A DNA stretch of 64,000 nucleotides from Streptomyces radicis (GCF_003626575.1 NZ_RBDY01000025.1:34483-98482), one strand, 5' to 3'. Shown: positions 28,072-35,852, counted from the first letter of the stretch. Program-made: numbers and translations. Notes: generated from the letters alone by a model not told the origin.

Positions 28072-29078
28072 CGCTCGCTCCCCGCCGGGGCCGCGAGGGC
28101 CAGGACCGTCTCGGTGAGCACGTCGGCCGCGAGGCCCACCTTGAACGCGTTGTGCGGCAGCGGGCGCGCGGCGGCGAACTCCGCGTCGGCCGCGGAGCGC
28201 ACCAGGTCCCGCGTCGGCCGTCGGCCCGTGAGCAGCCGTTCCGCCTCCCTGGCCCGCCAGGGCAGCGGGGCGACGCCGCCGAGCGCGAGCCGCACGTCGC
28301 GCAGCGCGCCGTCCTCGTCGAGGGTGACCAGGACCGCGACCGAGACCACGGCGAACGCGAACGACCAGCGGTCGCGGACCTTGCGGTAGCGCATCGCGGC
28401 GCCCACGGGCGGCGGCGGCACCTCGACGCCGGTGACGAGGTCACCGCGGCGCAGCACCGTCTCGCGGTCGGGGGTGTCGCCAGGCAGCCGGTAGAGGTCG
28501 GTCAGCGGGATCCGGCTCGGCCCCTGGCCGTCCCCGATGGGCCGCACCAGGACGGTGGCGTCGAGGGCGGCGAGGGCGACGGCCAGGTCGGAGGGGTGGC
28601 TCGCGACGCACGCGTCGGACGTGCCGAGCACGGCCAGGTCGCGGTGGCTGCCCTCGACGGCGGCGCAACCGGTGCCTGGCGCCCGCTTGTTGCAGGGCTT
28701 GCCGATGTCCTGGAAGTAGACGCAGCGGGTGCGTTGCAGCAGGTTCCCCGCCGTGGTGGCGCGGGCCCTGAGCTGGCCCGAGGCGCCGGCGAGCAGCGCC
28801 TCGGACAGCAGCGGGAAACGGCGGCGGACGCCGGGGTCGCCCGCGAGGTCGCTGTTGCGGACGGTCGCGCCGACGACGAGCGAGCCGTCGTCGCGGTGGT
28901 CGACGCGGTCGTAGGGCAGGCCGTTGATGTCGACCACGAGGGACGGCCTGGCCACGCCGAGCTTCATCAGGTCGACGAGGTTGGTGCCGCCCGCGAGGAG
29001 CGTCGCCCCGGGGTCGCTCGTCAGCAGGGCCGCCGCGTGCTCGGGCCCTGTGGCGCGCTCGTAGACGAAGGGCCTCAT
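28068..29078 (-). CDS. molybdenum hydroxylase FAD subunit with extra 4Fe-4S motif (PaoB-like)
   Basis: The 336-residue FAD-binding subunit has the FAD loops LLAGGTNLVDLMKLGV and ATTAGNLLQRTRC. The segment CVYFQDIGKPCNKRAPGTGC (about residues 131-150) is the cysteine insertion that binds an additional [4Fe-4S] cluster in PaoB/YagS-type proteins and is absent from ordinary xanthine dehydrogenase FAD subunits. ATG 29078 overlaps the upstream 2Fe-2S gene (ATGA), and the stop overlaps the large subunit start. The extra cluster is the best evidence for PaoABC-type aldehyde oxidation. Confidence 0.92.
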   Translation of the reverse strand: MRPFVYERATGPEHAAALLTSDPGATLLAGGTNLVDLMKLGVARPSLVVDINGLPYDRVDHRDDGSLVVGATVRNSDLAGDPGVRRRFPLLSEALLAGASGQLRARATTAGNLLQRTRCVYFQDIGKPCNKRAPGTGCAAVEGSHRDLAVLGTSDACVASHPSDLAVALAALDATVLVRPIGDGQGPSRIPLTDLYRLPGDTPDRETVLRRGDLVTGVEVPPPPVGAAMRYRKVRDRWSFAFAVVSVAVLVTLDEDGALRDVRLALGGVAPLPWRAREAERLLTGRRPTRDLVRSAADAEFAAARPLPHNAFKVGLAADVLTETVLALAAPAGSER

Positions 29079-29629
29079 CGCGCACCCGCCGCGGCCAGGA
29101 CGGCGTCCACGATGCGGGGGTAGGCGGCGCAGCGGCACAGGTTGCCGCTCATGCGCTCGCCGACCTCGGCCGCGTCCAGGTCGCGGGCGGAGCGCGGCCC
29201 GTTCGCGACGTCGGGGGTGACATGGCTGGGCCAGCCGCGGTCCGCCTCGGCGAGCGCGCCGATCGCCGAGCAGATCTGGCCCGGGGTGCAGTACCCGCAC
29301 TGGAAGCCGTCGTGGTCGATGAACGCCCGCTGGATGGCGGCCAACCCGTCGGCGGCGCCGCCGTCGAGCGCGGCGACGCCCTCGATGGTGACGATGTCGC
29401 CGCCCCGGACGGAGGCGGCGAGCAGCAGGCAGCTGTTCACGCGCCGCCCGTCCATCAGCACGGTGCAGGCGCCGCACTGCCCGTGGTCGCAGCCCTTCTT
29501 GGTGCCGGTGAGGCCGAGGTGCTCGCGCAGGGCGTCGAGCAGCGTGGTGCGGTTGTCGAGGGTGAGGCGGTGGTCGCCGCCGTTGACGCGGAGGGTGAGG
29601 TCGCTGGTCGGTGCTGGGGTCGTTGCCAT
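29075..29629 (-). CDS. molybdenum hydroxylase 2Fe-2S subunit (PaoA-like)
   Basis: The 184-residue protein has the plant-type ferredoxin motif GTKKGCDHGQCGACTVLMDG with the C-x4-C-x2-C ligands and the second all-helical 2Fe-2S site QCGYCTPGQI ... GNLCRCAAYPRI. Unlike E. coli PaoA it has no twin-arginine signal, so the complex should be cytoplasmic. It is the first gene of the three-gene operon. A 21-bp tandem repeat lies just upstream of its start. Confidence 0.93.
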   Translation of the reverse strand: MATTPAPTSDLTLRVNGGDHRLTLDNRTTLLDALREHLGLTGTKKGCDHGQCGACTVLMDGRRVNSCLLLAASVRGGDIVTIEGVAALDGGAADGLAAIQRAFIDHDGFQCGYCTPGQICSAIGALAEADRGWPSHVTPDVANGPRSARDLDAAEVGERMSGNLCRCAAYPRIVDAVLAAAGAR

Positions 29630-29652
29630 GGGGCAAATCCTGGCATTCGCGG

Positions 29653-29694
29653 GCGAATCGCCCAGGGCAACACGCGAATCGCCCGGGGCAACAC
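29653..29694. repeat. 21-bp tandem duplication upstream of the Mo-hydroxylase operon
   Basis: Positions 29653-29673 and 29674-29694 are two adjacent 21-bp copies beginning GCGAATCGCCC and ending GGGCAACAC, differing at one base. They lie between the 2Fe-2S gene start (29629) and the glycosyltransferase stop (29709), within the likely promoter. Each copy may hold one protein-binding site. Confidence 0.75.
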
Positions 29695-29708
29695 GCGTGC
29701 GCCGCCCG

Positions 29709-30926
29709 TCACCCGGCCGTTCGGCCCGCCTGGGCGCGCTCCGGTGGGCGCCGCTCCGCGAGCAGGCCGCCGAACAGCGCGGTCCACTGCTCGCGGATCG
29801 CCTCGGGGGAGTAGCGCTGCACGGTGGCGAGGCCCGCGTCGCCCATCTCGGCGCGCAGCGCCTCGTCGCCCATCAGCCTGCGCATGGCGGCGGCCAGCCC
29901 CTTGACGTCCTCGGGGGGCACGAGCAGCCCCTCCTTGCCGTCGGTGATGACGTCGGCGGGCCCGGTGGGGCAGTCGAAGCTCACCACGGGCAGGCCGTGC
30001 GAGAGCGCCTCGATCAGCACCATGGGCAGCCCCTCGTACCGCGAACTCATCACGAACATCGACGCCTTGGCCATCTCGTCGTCAAGCCGGTCGGTGCTGC
30101 CCATGAGGAGGACGTGATTGTAGAGGTGGTGCTTGTCGATCAGCCTTCTGAGCTGGGGGCGCTTGTCGCCCTCGCCGTAGATGCGCAGCTGCCAGTCGGG
30201 GAAGTCGTCGACCGTCCGCCGATAGGCCGCGATCATGAGGTCGAACGCCTTCTGGTGGCGCAGCCGCCCGGCCGCGATGGCGATCTTCGAGGTGCAGGTG
30301 GCGGGCTTCTGCCGCAGCGAGTGGACGGCGTTGGGGACGCGGACGACCTTGGTGCCGGGCGCCTTGCGCGCGTACTCGTCGCGGTCCCTGCTGGTGAGCA
30401 CGGCGACCGCGTCGAGGCGCGGGTAATAGCGGATGATCGCGGCGCGCAGGTCGGGCTTGTGGGTGCTGAGGTTGACGTGCTCCTGGCCCACCCTGACGAC
30501 GCCTTCGGTGGCGAACCCCGCGGCGAGGAGGTTGAGCGCGGGGCGCGTGGTGACCAGGACGCCGTCGGTCAGCGTCGCCATCCAGCCGGTGACGGCCCGT
30601 TCGATCCTGCGGTTCATGGCCTGGTACCCGGCCTCGCTGACCGGGATGTGGCGCGGCGGGCGGTCGCCGAGGCGGGTGGCGCGGCGGGCCCGCAGCCGCG
30701 CGATGAGGCCGCGCGGGGGCGGGGGCGCGGCGGACGGCCTGGCGTCGGTGAGGGAGCTGAGCCGCACGCGCGGGTCGACGGTGAAGTAGGGCTCGTCCTT
30801 GCGCCGCAGCACGCTGACCAGCTCGACGTCGTGGCCCGCCGCGGCCATGGCGTTGGCCTGGGTGATCACGGTGCGGATGGTGCCGCCCATCCCGTAGGCG
30901 TGGAGCAGCAGATAACGGATTTTCAT
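29709..30926 (-). CDS. GT4 family glycosyltransferase
   Basis: The 405-residue protein has a GT-B fold: N-terminal MKIRYLLLHAYGMGGTIRTVITQANAMAAAGHDVELVSV and a C-terminal nucleotide-sugar domain with IAAGRLRHQKAFDLMIAAYR, YGEGDKRPQLRRLI and the EX7E-like SSRYEGLPMVLIEALSHGLPVVSFDCPTGPADVI. ATG 30926 is chosen because homologues begin MKIRYLLxHAYGMGGT. The family is common in actinomycete wall-teichoic-acid and surface-polysaccharide clusters; a sulfotransferase and a TarS-like domain protein lie upstream on the same strand. A TnpB element now separates it from them, so it has probably lost read-through from that promoter. Confidence 0.92.
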   Translation of the reverse strand: MKIRYLLLHAYGMGGTIRTVITQANAMAAAGHDVELVSVLRRKDEPYFTVDPRVRLSSLTDARPSAAPPPPRGLIARLRARRATRLGDRPPRHIPVSEAGYQAMNRRIERAVTGWMATLTDGVLVTTRPALNLLAAGFATEGVVRVGQEHVNLSTHKPDLRAAIIRYYPRLDAVAVLTSRDRDEYARKAPGTKVVRVPNAVHSLRQKPATCTSKIAIAAGRLRHQKAFDLMIAAYRRTVDDFPDWQLRIYGEGDKRPQLRRLIDKHHLYNHVLLMGSTDRLDDEMAKASMFVMSSRYEGLPMVLIEALSHGLPVVSFDCPTGPADVITDGKEGLLVPPEDVKGLAAAMRRLMGDEALRAEMGDAGLATVQRYSPEAIREQWTALFGGLLAERRPPERAQAGRTAG

Positions 30927-30944
30927 GGGGTCGCCTTCGTGGAT

Positions 30945-32304
30945 ACTCCGGCCTTCAGGTCGGGGAGGAAACGGAGCTCCTGCGGAGCGGGGCAGGGAAA
31001 GCCGGTTCGCCGTCAGGGCGGAGCGGCGTCCGCCGCTCACCGGCAGACGCTCACACGGGAGCTGATAGGTTGTGAGGTATGGCGCGGCAGGTCAAGCGGG
31101 CATTCAGGTACCGCTTCTACCCCACGGACGAGGAGGCGGCGGAGCTGTCGCGCACGTTCGGCTGCGTGCGCCTGGTGTACAACAAGGCGCTGGAAGAACG
31201 CACGTGCGCCTGGTACGGCGAGCAGCGCCGGATCTCCTACGTGGAGTCGTCGGCGATGCTGACCGGATGGAAGAAGACCGAGGGACTGGCGTTCCTGACG
31301 GAGGTGTCCTCCGTCCCGCTCCAGCAGGCCCTCAGGCATCTCCAGACCGCCTTCACCAACTTCTTCGCCAAGCGCGCCACATACCCCCGCTACAAGTCCC
31401 GGAAGAAGTCGCGCGCGTCGGCCGAGTACACCCGCAGCGCCTTCACCTGGCGCGATGGACAACTGACACTCGCGAAAATGAGGGAGCCCCTGGACATCCG
31501 CTGGTCGCGTCCCCTGCCCCAGGGGGCGGAGCCGTCCACCGTGACCGTCTCCCGCGACGCGGCGGGCCGCTGGTTCGTGTCCCTGCTGTGCGAGGACACC
31601 GTCACCGAGGCCCCCGCCACGGGCGCGGCGGTCGGTGTCGACGCGGGCATCACCTCGCTGGTGACCCTGTCCACCGGGGAGAAGATCGCCAATCCCCGGC
31701 ACGAGCGGCGTGACCGTGCGCGCCTGGCCCGCGCGCAGCGGGAGTTGTCCCGTAAGGCGAAGGGCTCGGCCAACCGTGAGAAGGCCCGCCGGAAGGTCGC
31801 CCGGGTCCACGCCCGGATCGCCGACCGACGCCGCGACCACCTCCACAAACTCACCACTCGGCTCGTCCGTGAGAACCAAACGGTCGTGATCGAGGACCTC
31901 ACCGTCCGCAACCTGCTCAAGAACGGCCGCCTCGCGCGCGCCATCTCCGACGCGGCCTGGACGGAACTCCGCTCCATGCTGGAGTACAAGTGCGCCTGGT
32001 ACGGGCGCGACCTCGTGGTGATCGACCGATGGTTCCCCAGCTCGAAGCTGTGCGGGGCCTGCGGCACGGTCCGCGAGAAACTGCCGCTGAACGTCCGGAC
32101 ATGGACGTGCGACTGCGGCGCGGTGCACGACCGTGACGTGAACGCGGCACGCACCATCCTGGCCGCCGGGCTGGCGGCAGCAGCCTGTGGAGACGGTGTA
32201 AGACCTCAACGGGAGTCCTCCCGGACACGGCGGTCGTCGATGAAACAGGAACCCCAGCGGGCGACCGCTGGAACCCCCCGCCTCTAGGCGGGGGAGGAAG
32301 TCAA
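30945..32304 (+). mobile_element. IS200/IS605 (IS1341-like) element encoding only TnpB
   Basis: The element is bounded by subterminal hairpins instead of inverted repeats. The left end near 30948-30964 has a CCGGCCT/AGGTCGG stem followed by GGGGAGGAA. The right end has CCAGCGG/CCGCTGG (32254-32271), then a 9-bp CCCCCGCCT/AGGCGGGGG stem (32275-32294) and the terminus GAGGAAGTCAA. Both ends share the AGG(T/C)GGGGAGGAA block. There is no TnpA gene, so mobilisation would need TnpA in trans. It is inserted between the glycosyltransferase start (30926) and the stop of the TarS-like gene (32301). Exact ends are uncertain by a few bases. Confidence 0.85.
31079..32287 (+). CDS. tnpB: RNA-guided endonuclease TnpB (IS200/IS605 OrfB)
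   Basis: The 402-residue protein begins with the typical VKRAFRYRFYPTDEEAAEL ... FGCVRLVYNKAL. All three RuvC acidic residues are present: Asp188 (VGVDAG), Glu272 (VIEDL) and Asp353 (HDRDVNAA). The C4 zinc finger is intact (Cys325, Cys328, Cys344, Cys346). Nothing suggests inactivation. The stop codon lies inside the right-end hairpin, as usual where the omegaRNA overlaps the tnpB 3' end. Family members cleave DNA next to a transposon-associated motif using an omegaRNA whose 3' guide is copied from the flank. Confidence 0.95.
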   Translation: MARQVKRAFRYRFYPTDEEAAELSRTFGCVRLVYNKALEERTCAWYGEQRRISYVESSAMLTGWKKTEGLAFLTEVSSVPLQQALRHLQTAFTNFFAKRATYPRYKSRKKSRASAEYTRSAFTWRDGQLTLAKMREPLDIRWSRPLPQGAEPSTVTVSRDAAGRWFVSLLCEDTVTEAPATGAAVGVDAGITSLVTLSTGEKIANPRHERRDRARLARAQRELSRKAKGSANREKARRKVARVHARIADRRRDHLHKLTTRLVRENQTVVIEDLTVRNLLKNGRLARAISDAAWTELRSMLEYKCAWYGRDLVVIDRWFPSSKLCGACGTVREKLPLNVRTWTCDCGAVHDRDVNAARTILAAGLAAAACGDGVRPQRESSRTRRSSMKQEPQRATAGTPRL

Positions 32305-32324
32305 GGGGTGGCCTTCACCTCGAC
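32170..32324 (+). ncRNA. presumptive TnpB omegaRNA (reRNA) with flank-derived guide
   Basis: The tnpB 3' end and right terminus contain two consecutive stable stems (32254-32271 and 32275-32294) followed by GAGGAAGTCAA, the arrangement of omegaRNA scaffolds. If the element ends at 32304, the guide would be read from about 32305 onward, starting GGGGTGGCCTTCACC. The 5' boundary is a guess. The type of RNA is established for this transposase family; this particular transcript is inferred. Confidence 0.6.
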
Positions 32325-32741
32325 CGAGAGGTTGTCCTTGATCGTGAAATACGGCCGCACCTTGGCCGTTCCGCCGGGCCTGGTGAGGGGCTGCGCGGGG
32401 TAGACCATGATCTTCTTCTTGCCCCTGATGTCGTCGAGCACCTTGCCGACGCGCAGCGCGGCCGCCGGGTCCGCGGCCGGGTCGGGGGCGAGGTAGAGGT
32501 CCCACACGGCGGGCAGGGGCAGGTCGTCGGGGGCGAGGTCGGCCACGGGGCACGAGACGTCGAACGCCGTGCCCTCGAGCCCGCCGGGGTAGTGCAGCCG
32601 CCGCTCGGGCGCCTCGCGGTGCACCAGCATGAGGCCATAGGCGCGGGCGTTCCTCCCGGGGTCGTGGTCGTGGAGCGCGCCGACCAGGCGGAGCCGCCCG
32701 TCGCGCGGCCACACCCGTGACAGCTCGGCATGGCCCCTCAT
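32301..32741 (-). CDS. TarS/TarP-like beta-domain protein
   Basis: The 146-residue protein begins MRGHAELSRVWPRDGRLRLVGAL and ends RPYFTIKDNLSVEVKATP. The pattern of beta strands, with the late YFTIKDNLSV motif, resembles the C-terminal immunoglobulin-like domain of actinomycete teichoic-acid glycosyltransferases (TarS/TarP-type), here as a separate protein with no catalytic domain. ATG 32741 overlaps the sulfotransferase stop (ATGA). The stop codon coincides with the right end of the TnpB element, so the insertion sits exactly at the end of the gene. Family assignment is from memory of the motif and moderate. Confidence 0.65.
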   Translation of the reverse strand: MRGHAELSRVWPRDGRLRLVGALHDHDPGRNARAYGLMLVHREAPERRLHYPGGLEGTAFDVSCPVADLAPDDLPLPAVWDLYLAPDPAADPAAALRVGKVLDDIRGKKKIMVYPAQPLTRPGGTAKVRPYFTIKDNLSVEVKATP

Positions 32742-33670
32742 GACGCCCGCCGCTTCGCGGGCCCGCCCGCGGGATAGCCCCAGGCGGCGCACACGCCGTG
32801 CAGCGCGGGGTGGACGTCGGCCGGGTGCGGCAGCTCACGCCCTGGCAGAACGGTGCCGGAGCGGATCTTGTCCCGCCAGTCGCCGAGCCCCTTGGTCAGG
32901 TCGCCGTCCCGCCGGGCGCCGTACGCGACCATGCCGGGCTCGAAGTCCACGTCGAGGAACGCGCACACGCCCTTGAGCGCGGCCGCCGGGTCCTCGGTCA
33001 GCTCCTCGTAGCGCACGGTGTGGCCAGGCAGGGCGGCGCGGGCGCGTTCGACGGCGTTCATGTAGCGCAGGGCGTCGGTGGTGGCCTGCTCGGGGCTCCG
33101 CTTGACGGGGTCGGCCTCGTGCCACGACCTGGCGATCGACGCGGGGTGGCGCAGCAGGAAGACGAAGCGGGCGTCGGGCCAGCAGGCGGCGATGCGGCGG
33201 AAGGAGAACGCGTTGCCCGGGGTCTTCTCCACCAGGAACTCCTTGCCGGAGCGGGCCAGTTCGCGATGGAGCAGCCGGTCCCACAGCAGGTGCTCGGCGT
33301 CGGCGCGGTCGAGGCCGAGCGCCCCGAGGGACATCCGGGACAGGCCGGTGGCGAACCGGACCTCGAGGCGCCTGAAGTGCACCTCGTGCGGGGCGTGCAG
33401 GCGGCTGTGGCCGCCGAGCGTGAGCCGCAGCAGGGTGGATCCCGAGCGGACGGGCGCGATGACGAACACCGGCCGCTTCAGCAGCCGGTCGAGCCCCGGG
33501 TCGGCGGGTGGGCCCCACTCTCCCGGCGTGCGCGGGGGCGGCGCGTGCGGCGGCGGGGTGGCCACGGGCGGGCGCGCGGCCGGGCGCCCGGTGGGGAGGG
33601 GGTGGGCCCTGCGGACCTGGAATCCGGTCGCTGAGCCGAGCGCGGCGTTGATTTTCCGAAGCAGAGTCAT
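32738..33670 (-). CDS. PAPS-dependent sulfotransferase family protein
   Basis: The 310-residue protein has the 5'-phosphosulfate loop PVFVIAPVRSGSTLLRLTL (about residues 69-87) and the 3'-phosphate region FVFLLRHPASIARSW (about 170-184), followed by the VRYEELTEDP helix typical of bacterial sulfotransferases. The N-terminus is proline-rich and unconserved. It probably sulfates a carbohydrate or lipid of the cell surface, in line with the glycosyltransferase and TarS-like gene beside it, with which it forms a coupled operon. The start codon at 33670 is the one directly upstream of LLRKINAALG. Confidence 0.9.
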   Translation of the reverse strand: MTLLRKINAALGSATGFQVRRAHPLPTGRPAARPPVATPPPHAPPPRTPGEWGPPADPGLDRLLKRPVFVIAPVRSGSTLLRLTLGGHSRLHAPHEVHFRRLEVRFATGLSRMSLGALGLDRADAEHLLWDRLLHRELARSGKEFLVEKTPGNAFSFRRIAACWPDARFVFLLRHPASIARSWHEADPVKRSPEQATTDALRYMNAVERARAALPGHTVRYEELTEDPAAALKGVCAFLDVDFEPGMVAYGARRDGDLTKGLGDWRDKIRSGTVLPGRELPHPADVHPALHGVCAAWGYPAGGPAKRRAS

Positions 33671-33710
33671 GGCGTTGAAGGGGGGAGACCAACCGGGAAG
33701 GGAACAAAGG

Positions 33711-33833
33711 ATGTCGATTCACGATCGTTCATACACCAGAAATCAACCGCCGGAAATTCCGTGCCCGCCATGCGGGTTGATCGACCAGGGGTATTCCTCG
33801 ACGACGGAATGCGCGTGTCACACGGAGGGGTGA
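33711..33833 (+). CDS. putative 40-residue Cys-rich miniprotein
   Basis: A short ORF starts at ATG 33711 behind GGGAAGGGAACAAAGG. It encodes a 40-residue product with CPPC (Cys18, Cys21) and CAC (Cys34, Cys36) spaced as in a small zinc ribbon. It is divergent from the sulfotransferase gene. Base composition is less GC-rich than its neighbours, so codon bias does not help. It may be real, or a chance ORF in the promoter region of the sulfotransferase. Confidence 0.4.
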   Translation: MSIHDRSYTRNQPPEIPCPPCGLIDQGYSSTTECACHTEG

Positions 33834-33859
33834 ACGCCCTTTCCTTTCCCCGCTGACAG

Positions 33860-33896
33860 GACCGCCCGCGGCGGTCGAGAAGGGCCGCGGGCGGTC
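33860..33896 (-). terminator. hairpin terminator downstream of spo0M-like gene
   Basis: A perfect 13-bp stem (GACCGCCCGCGGC at 33860-33872 and its complement at 33884-33896) with an 11-nt loop starts 14 bp after the stop of the Spo0M-like gene. It would also stop transcription entering from the small plus-strand ORF. Confidence 0.75.
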
Positions 33897-33909
33897 AGGG
33901 CCGTGTCCC

Positions 33910-34689
33910 TCAATGCCCGCGGCGGGCGGCGAGCTGGCCGATCCAGGACTCGACCTGGGCGTTCCAGTCGTAGCCGGGGATCTGGTGGTGGCCGAGGGTG
34001 AAGCGCAGCAGCGCGTCGCCGCCCCCGGTGAAGAACCCCCCGCGCTTGTCGGCCTCGAGTACCACCTCGACCCCCGCGGGCGAGGCGAGGAACGTCAGCT
34101 CCACCTCGCGCATCGCGCCGGACCAGCGCGGCGAGGGGATCAGCTCGATCTCCTGGTAGAACGGCAGCTGCTGGCCCGTGCCCCCGATGCGGCCGAGCTC
34201 GAGGTCGGCCGACTTGAAGCCGAAGCCCGCCTGCCCGAACGCCTCGAGCACCGCCTCCTGCACGGGCATCGGGCGCACCAGCAGCGGGTCGAGGTCGCCG
34301 GTGTCCACCGCGCCCGCGACGGCCAGCTCGGTCTTGACCCCGAGCACGATGCCGAGCGGCTGCCCGTACAGCTCGGTGATCGGCGTCTCCCATGGCACGC
34401 CCACGGAGAACGGCACGCTGAACTGCTGCCCCTCCTGGAGGCGGAAGCCGCCCCCTATCGTCTCGCGGTGGAAGACGACCTGCCCCTGGCTCTCCCCCTC
34501 CTCGTGCTCGGCCTCCACGCGGGCCACGAAGTGGAGCGTGAGATGCGTGATCTCCGCGTCCATCGAGCCGCCCCGCACATGGACCTGGCCGGTCAGCGGC
34601 ATCCCCGGGGTGACGGCCCCGCTGCTGAGCACCGTGTCCACCGAGGGGCCACCCACCCCGAGTGAGTTGAGCAACCGTTTGAACACCAT
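33910..34689 (-). CDS. Spo0M-like sporulation-control protein
   Basis: The 259-residue protein matches the SpoOM family: it starts MVFKRLLNSLGVGGPSVDTVLS, has the arrestin-like beta region PLTGQVHVRGGSMDAEITHLTLHFVARVE, and the GQPLGIVLGVKTELAV and DADKRGG-type segments further on. In Bacillus, Spo0M modulates sporulation and cell division. Streptomycetes carry several copies. ATG 34689 follows a GGAG-containing leader. It is monocistronic, with a hairpin after it and a 15-bp tandem repeat upstream. Confidence 0.92.
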   Translation of the reverse strand: MVFKRLLNSLGVGGPSVDTVLSSGAVTPGMPLTGQVHVRGGSMDAEITHLTLHFVARVEAEHEEGESQGQVVFHRETIGGGFRLQEGQQFSVPFSVGVPWETPITELYGQPLGIVLGVKTELAVAGAVDTGDLDPLLVRPMPVQEAVLEAFGQAGFGFKSADLELGRIGGTGQQLPFYQEIELIPSPRWSGAMREVELTFLASPAGVEVVLEADKRGGFFTGGGDALLRFTLGHHQIPGYDWNAQVESWIGQLAARRGH

Positions 34690-34727
34690 CGCGGCGCTCT
34701 CCTTTTCTGCCGTGTCGACAAGTCTTC

Positions 34728-34757
34728 GTCTTCGTGGGAATCGTCTTCGTGGGAATC
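34728..34757. repeat. 15-bp tandem repeat upstream of spo0M-like gene
   Basis: GTCTTCGTGGGAATC is present twice in direct succession (34728-34742 and 34743-34757), 40-70 bp upstream of the Spo0M-like start and 45 bp from the stop of the aminopeptidase gene. It probably lies in the promoter and may tune regulator binding or spacing. Confidence 0.75.
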
Positions 34758-34802
34758 GCCGTCGTGGCCGAACGACCGGCCTGGTCACGGCCGTTGCCCA
34801 CG

Positions 34803-35789
34803 CTACCCCGCGCCTTCGGCGGCCGGGCCCGAACGGTCGGGCCCGGCGAACCGGTCGGTCGCGGCCACCAGCGCCTCGACCGTTCCGGGGTCCCCCGAGC
34901 TGTGCCCGGCGTCGTTCAGCACGGTCAACTCGCTGCCGGGCCAGGCCCGTTGGAGGAGCCAGGGGGTGCCCACCAGGTTCCCGGGATCGAGCGCGCCCTG
35001 GACGAGCACGCCGGGGATCCCCGCGAGCCGCCCCGCGTCCCGCAGCACCTGGCCCTCCTCCAGCCACGAGCCATGGCTCCAGTAGTGCGTGACGAGCCGG
35101 GTGAAGCCCAGGCGGAAGCGCCCCGACGCGTACCGGGGGCTTCCCTCGCCCGACGTGACGTCGATCGTCTCCTCCCACGCGCACCAGTCGCGCGCCGCGC
35201 GCTCCCGCACGGCCGGGTCGGGGTCGGCGAGCAGCCGGGCGTAGGCCGCGGCGAGGTCGCCGTCCCGCTCGCCCTCGGGGACGCCCCCGGCGAAGCGCGC
35301 CCACGCCTCGGGGAAGTAGGCGCCGAGGCCGCGCGTGAGCAGGTCGGTCTCGGCCCGCCGCCCGGTGGCGAGCCCGGACAGCACGATCTCCGTGACGCGC
35401 TCGGGGTGCCGGATCGCGTGGAGCAGGCCGAGCACCGCGCCCCACGAGCCGCCGAACAGCAGCCACCGTTCGATCCCGAGGTGGACGCGCAGCCGCTCCA
35501 TGTCGCCGAGCAGGTGCTCGGTGGTGTTGGCGGCGAGCAGGGGCTCGGGATCCGCGGCGTGCGGGGTGCTGCGCCCGCTGCCGCGCTGGTCGAACAGCAC
35601 GATCCGGTACGCCGCCGGGTCGAACCACCGGCGCATGCCGGGGGAGCACCCCGAGCCAGGGCCGCCGTGCACCACGACGGCGGGCTTTCCCTCGGGATTC
35701 CCGCAGGCCTCCCAGTACACGTGGTGGCCCTCGCCCACGTCGAGCATCCCGTGCTCGTACGGCTCGATCGCCGGATACCGCGCGTCCAT
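34803..35789 (-). CDS. pip: prolyl aminopeptidase (proline iminopeptidase)
   Basis: The 328-residue alpha/beta hydrolase starts MDARYPAIEPYEHGMLDVGEGHHVYWE. It carries the oxyanion loop VVHGGPGSGCSPGMRRWFDP, the DQRGSGRSTPHA signature and the nucleophile elbow GGSWGA, all diagnostic of Pip (peptidase S33). Late segments VLVQGALDPGN (Asp) and NDAGHSSGD (His) complete the triad. It releases N-terminal proline from peptides in the cytoplasm. ATG 35789 with AAGGGGAG upstream is preferred to GTG 35819. The gene is divergent from a MarR regulator, with a palindromic operator candidate between them. Confidence 0.94.
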   Translation of the reverse strand: MDARYPAIEPYEHGMLDVGEGHHVYWEACGNPEGKPAVVVHGGPGSGCSPGMRRWFDPAAYRIVLFDQRGSGRSTPHAADPEPLLAANTTEHLLGDMERLRVHLGIERWLLFGGSWGAVLGLLHAIRHPERVTEIVLSGLATGRRAETDLLTRGLGAYFPEAWARFAGGVPEGERDGDLAAAYARLLADPDPAVRERAARDWCAWEETIDVTSGEGSPRYASGRFRLGFTRLVTHYWSHGSWLEEGQVLRDAGRLAGIPGVLVQGALDPGNLVGTPWLLQRAWPGSELTVLNDAGHSSGDPGTVEALVAATDRFAGPDRSGPAAEGAG

Positions 35790-35852
35790 CGTCCCGCTCC
35801 CCTTCCCCATGTCTCTCACGCGCCCCGCGGGGCATCGGTTCCCATGAGATGC

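Noticed and set aside
24650..28444. A 1264-codon minus-strand ORF covering the ABC permease and Mo-hydroxylase large subunit
   Set aside because: It is an out-of-frame and antisense shadow of known genes, rich in Arg and Gly.
26000..29600. Classical xanthine dehydrogenase
   Set aside because: The FAD subunit carries the extra 4Fe-4S cysteine insertion and subunit order follows PaoABC; no XdhC and no purine genes are present.
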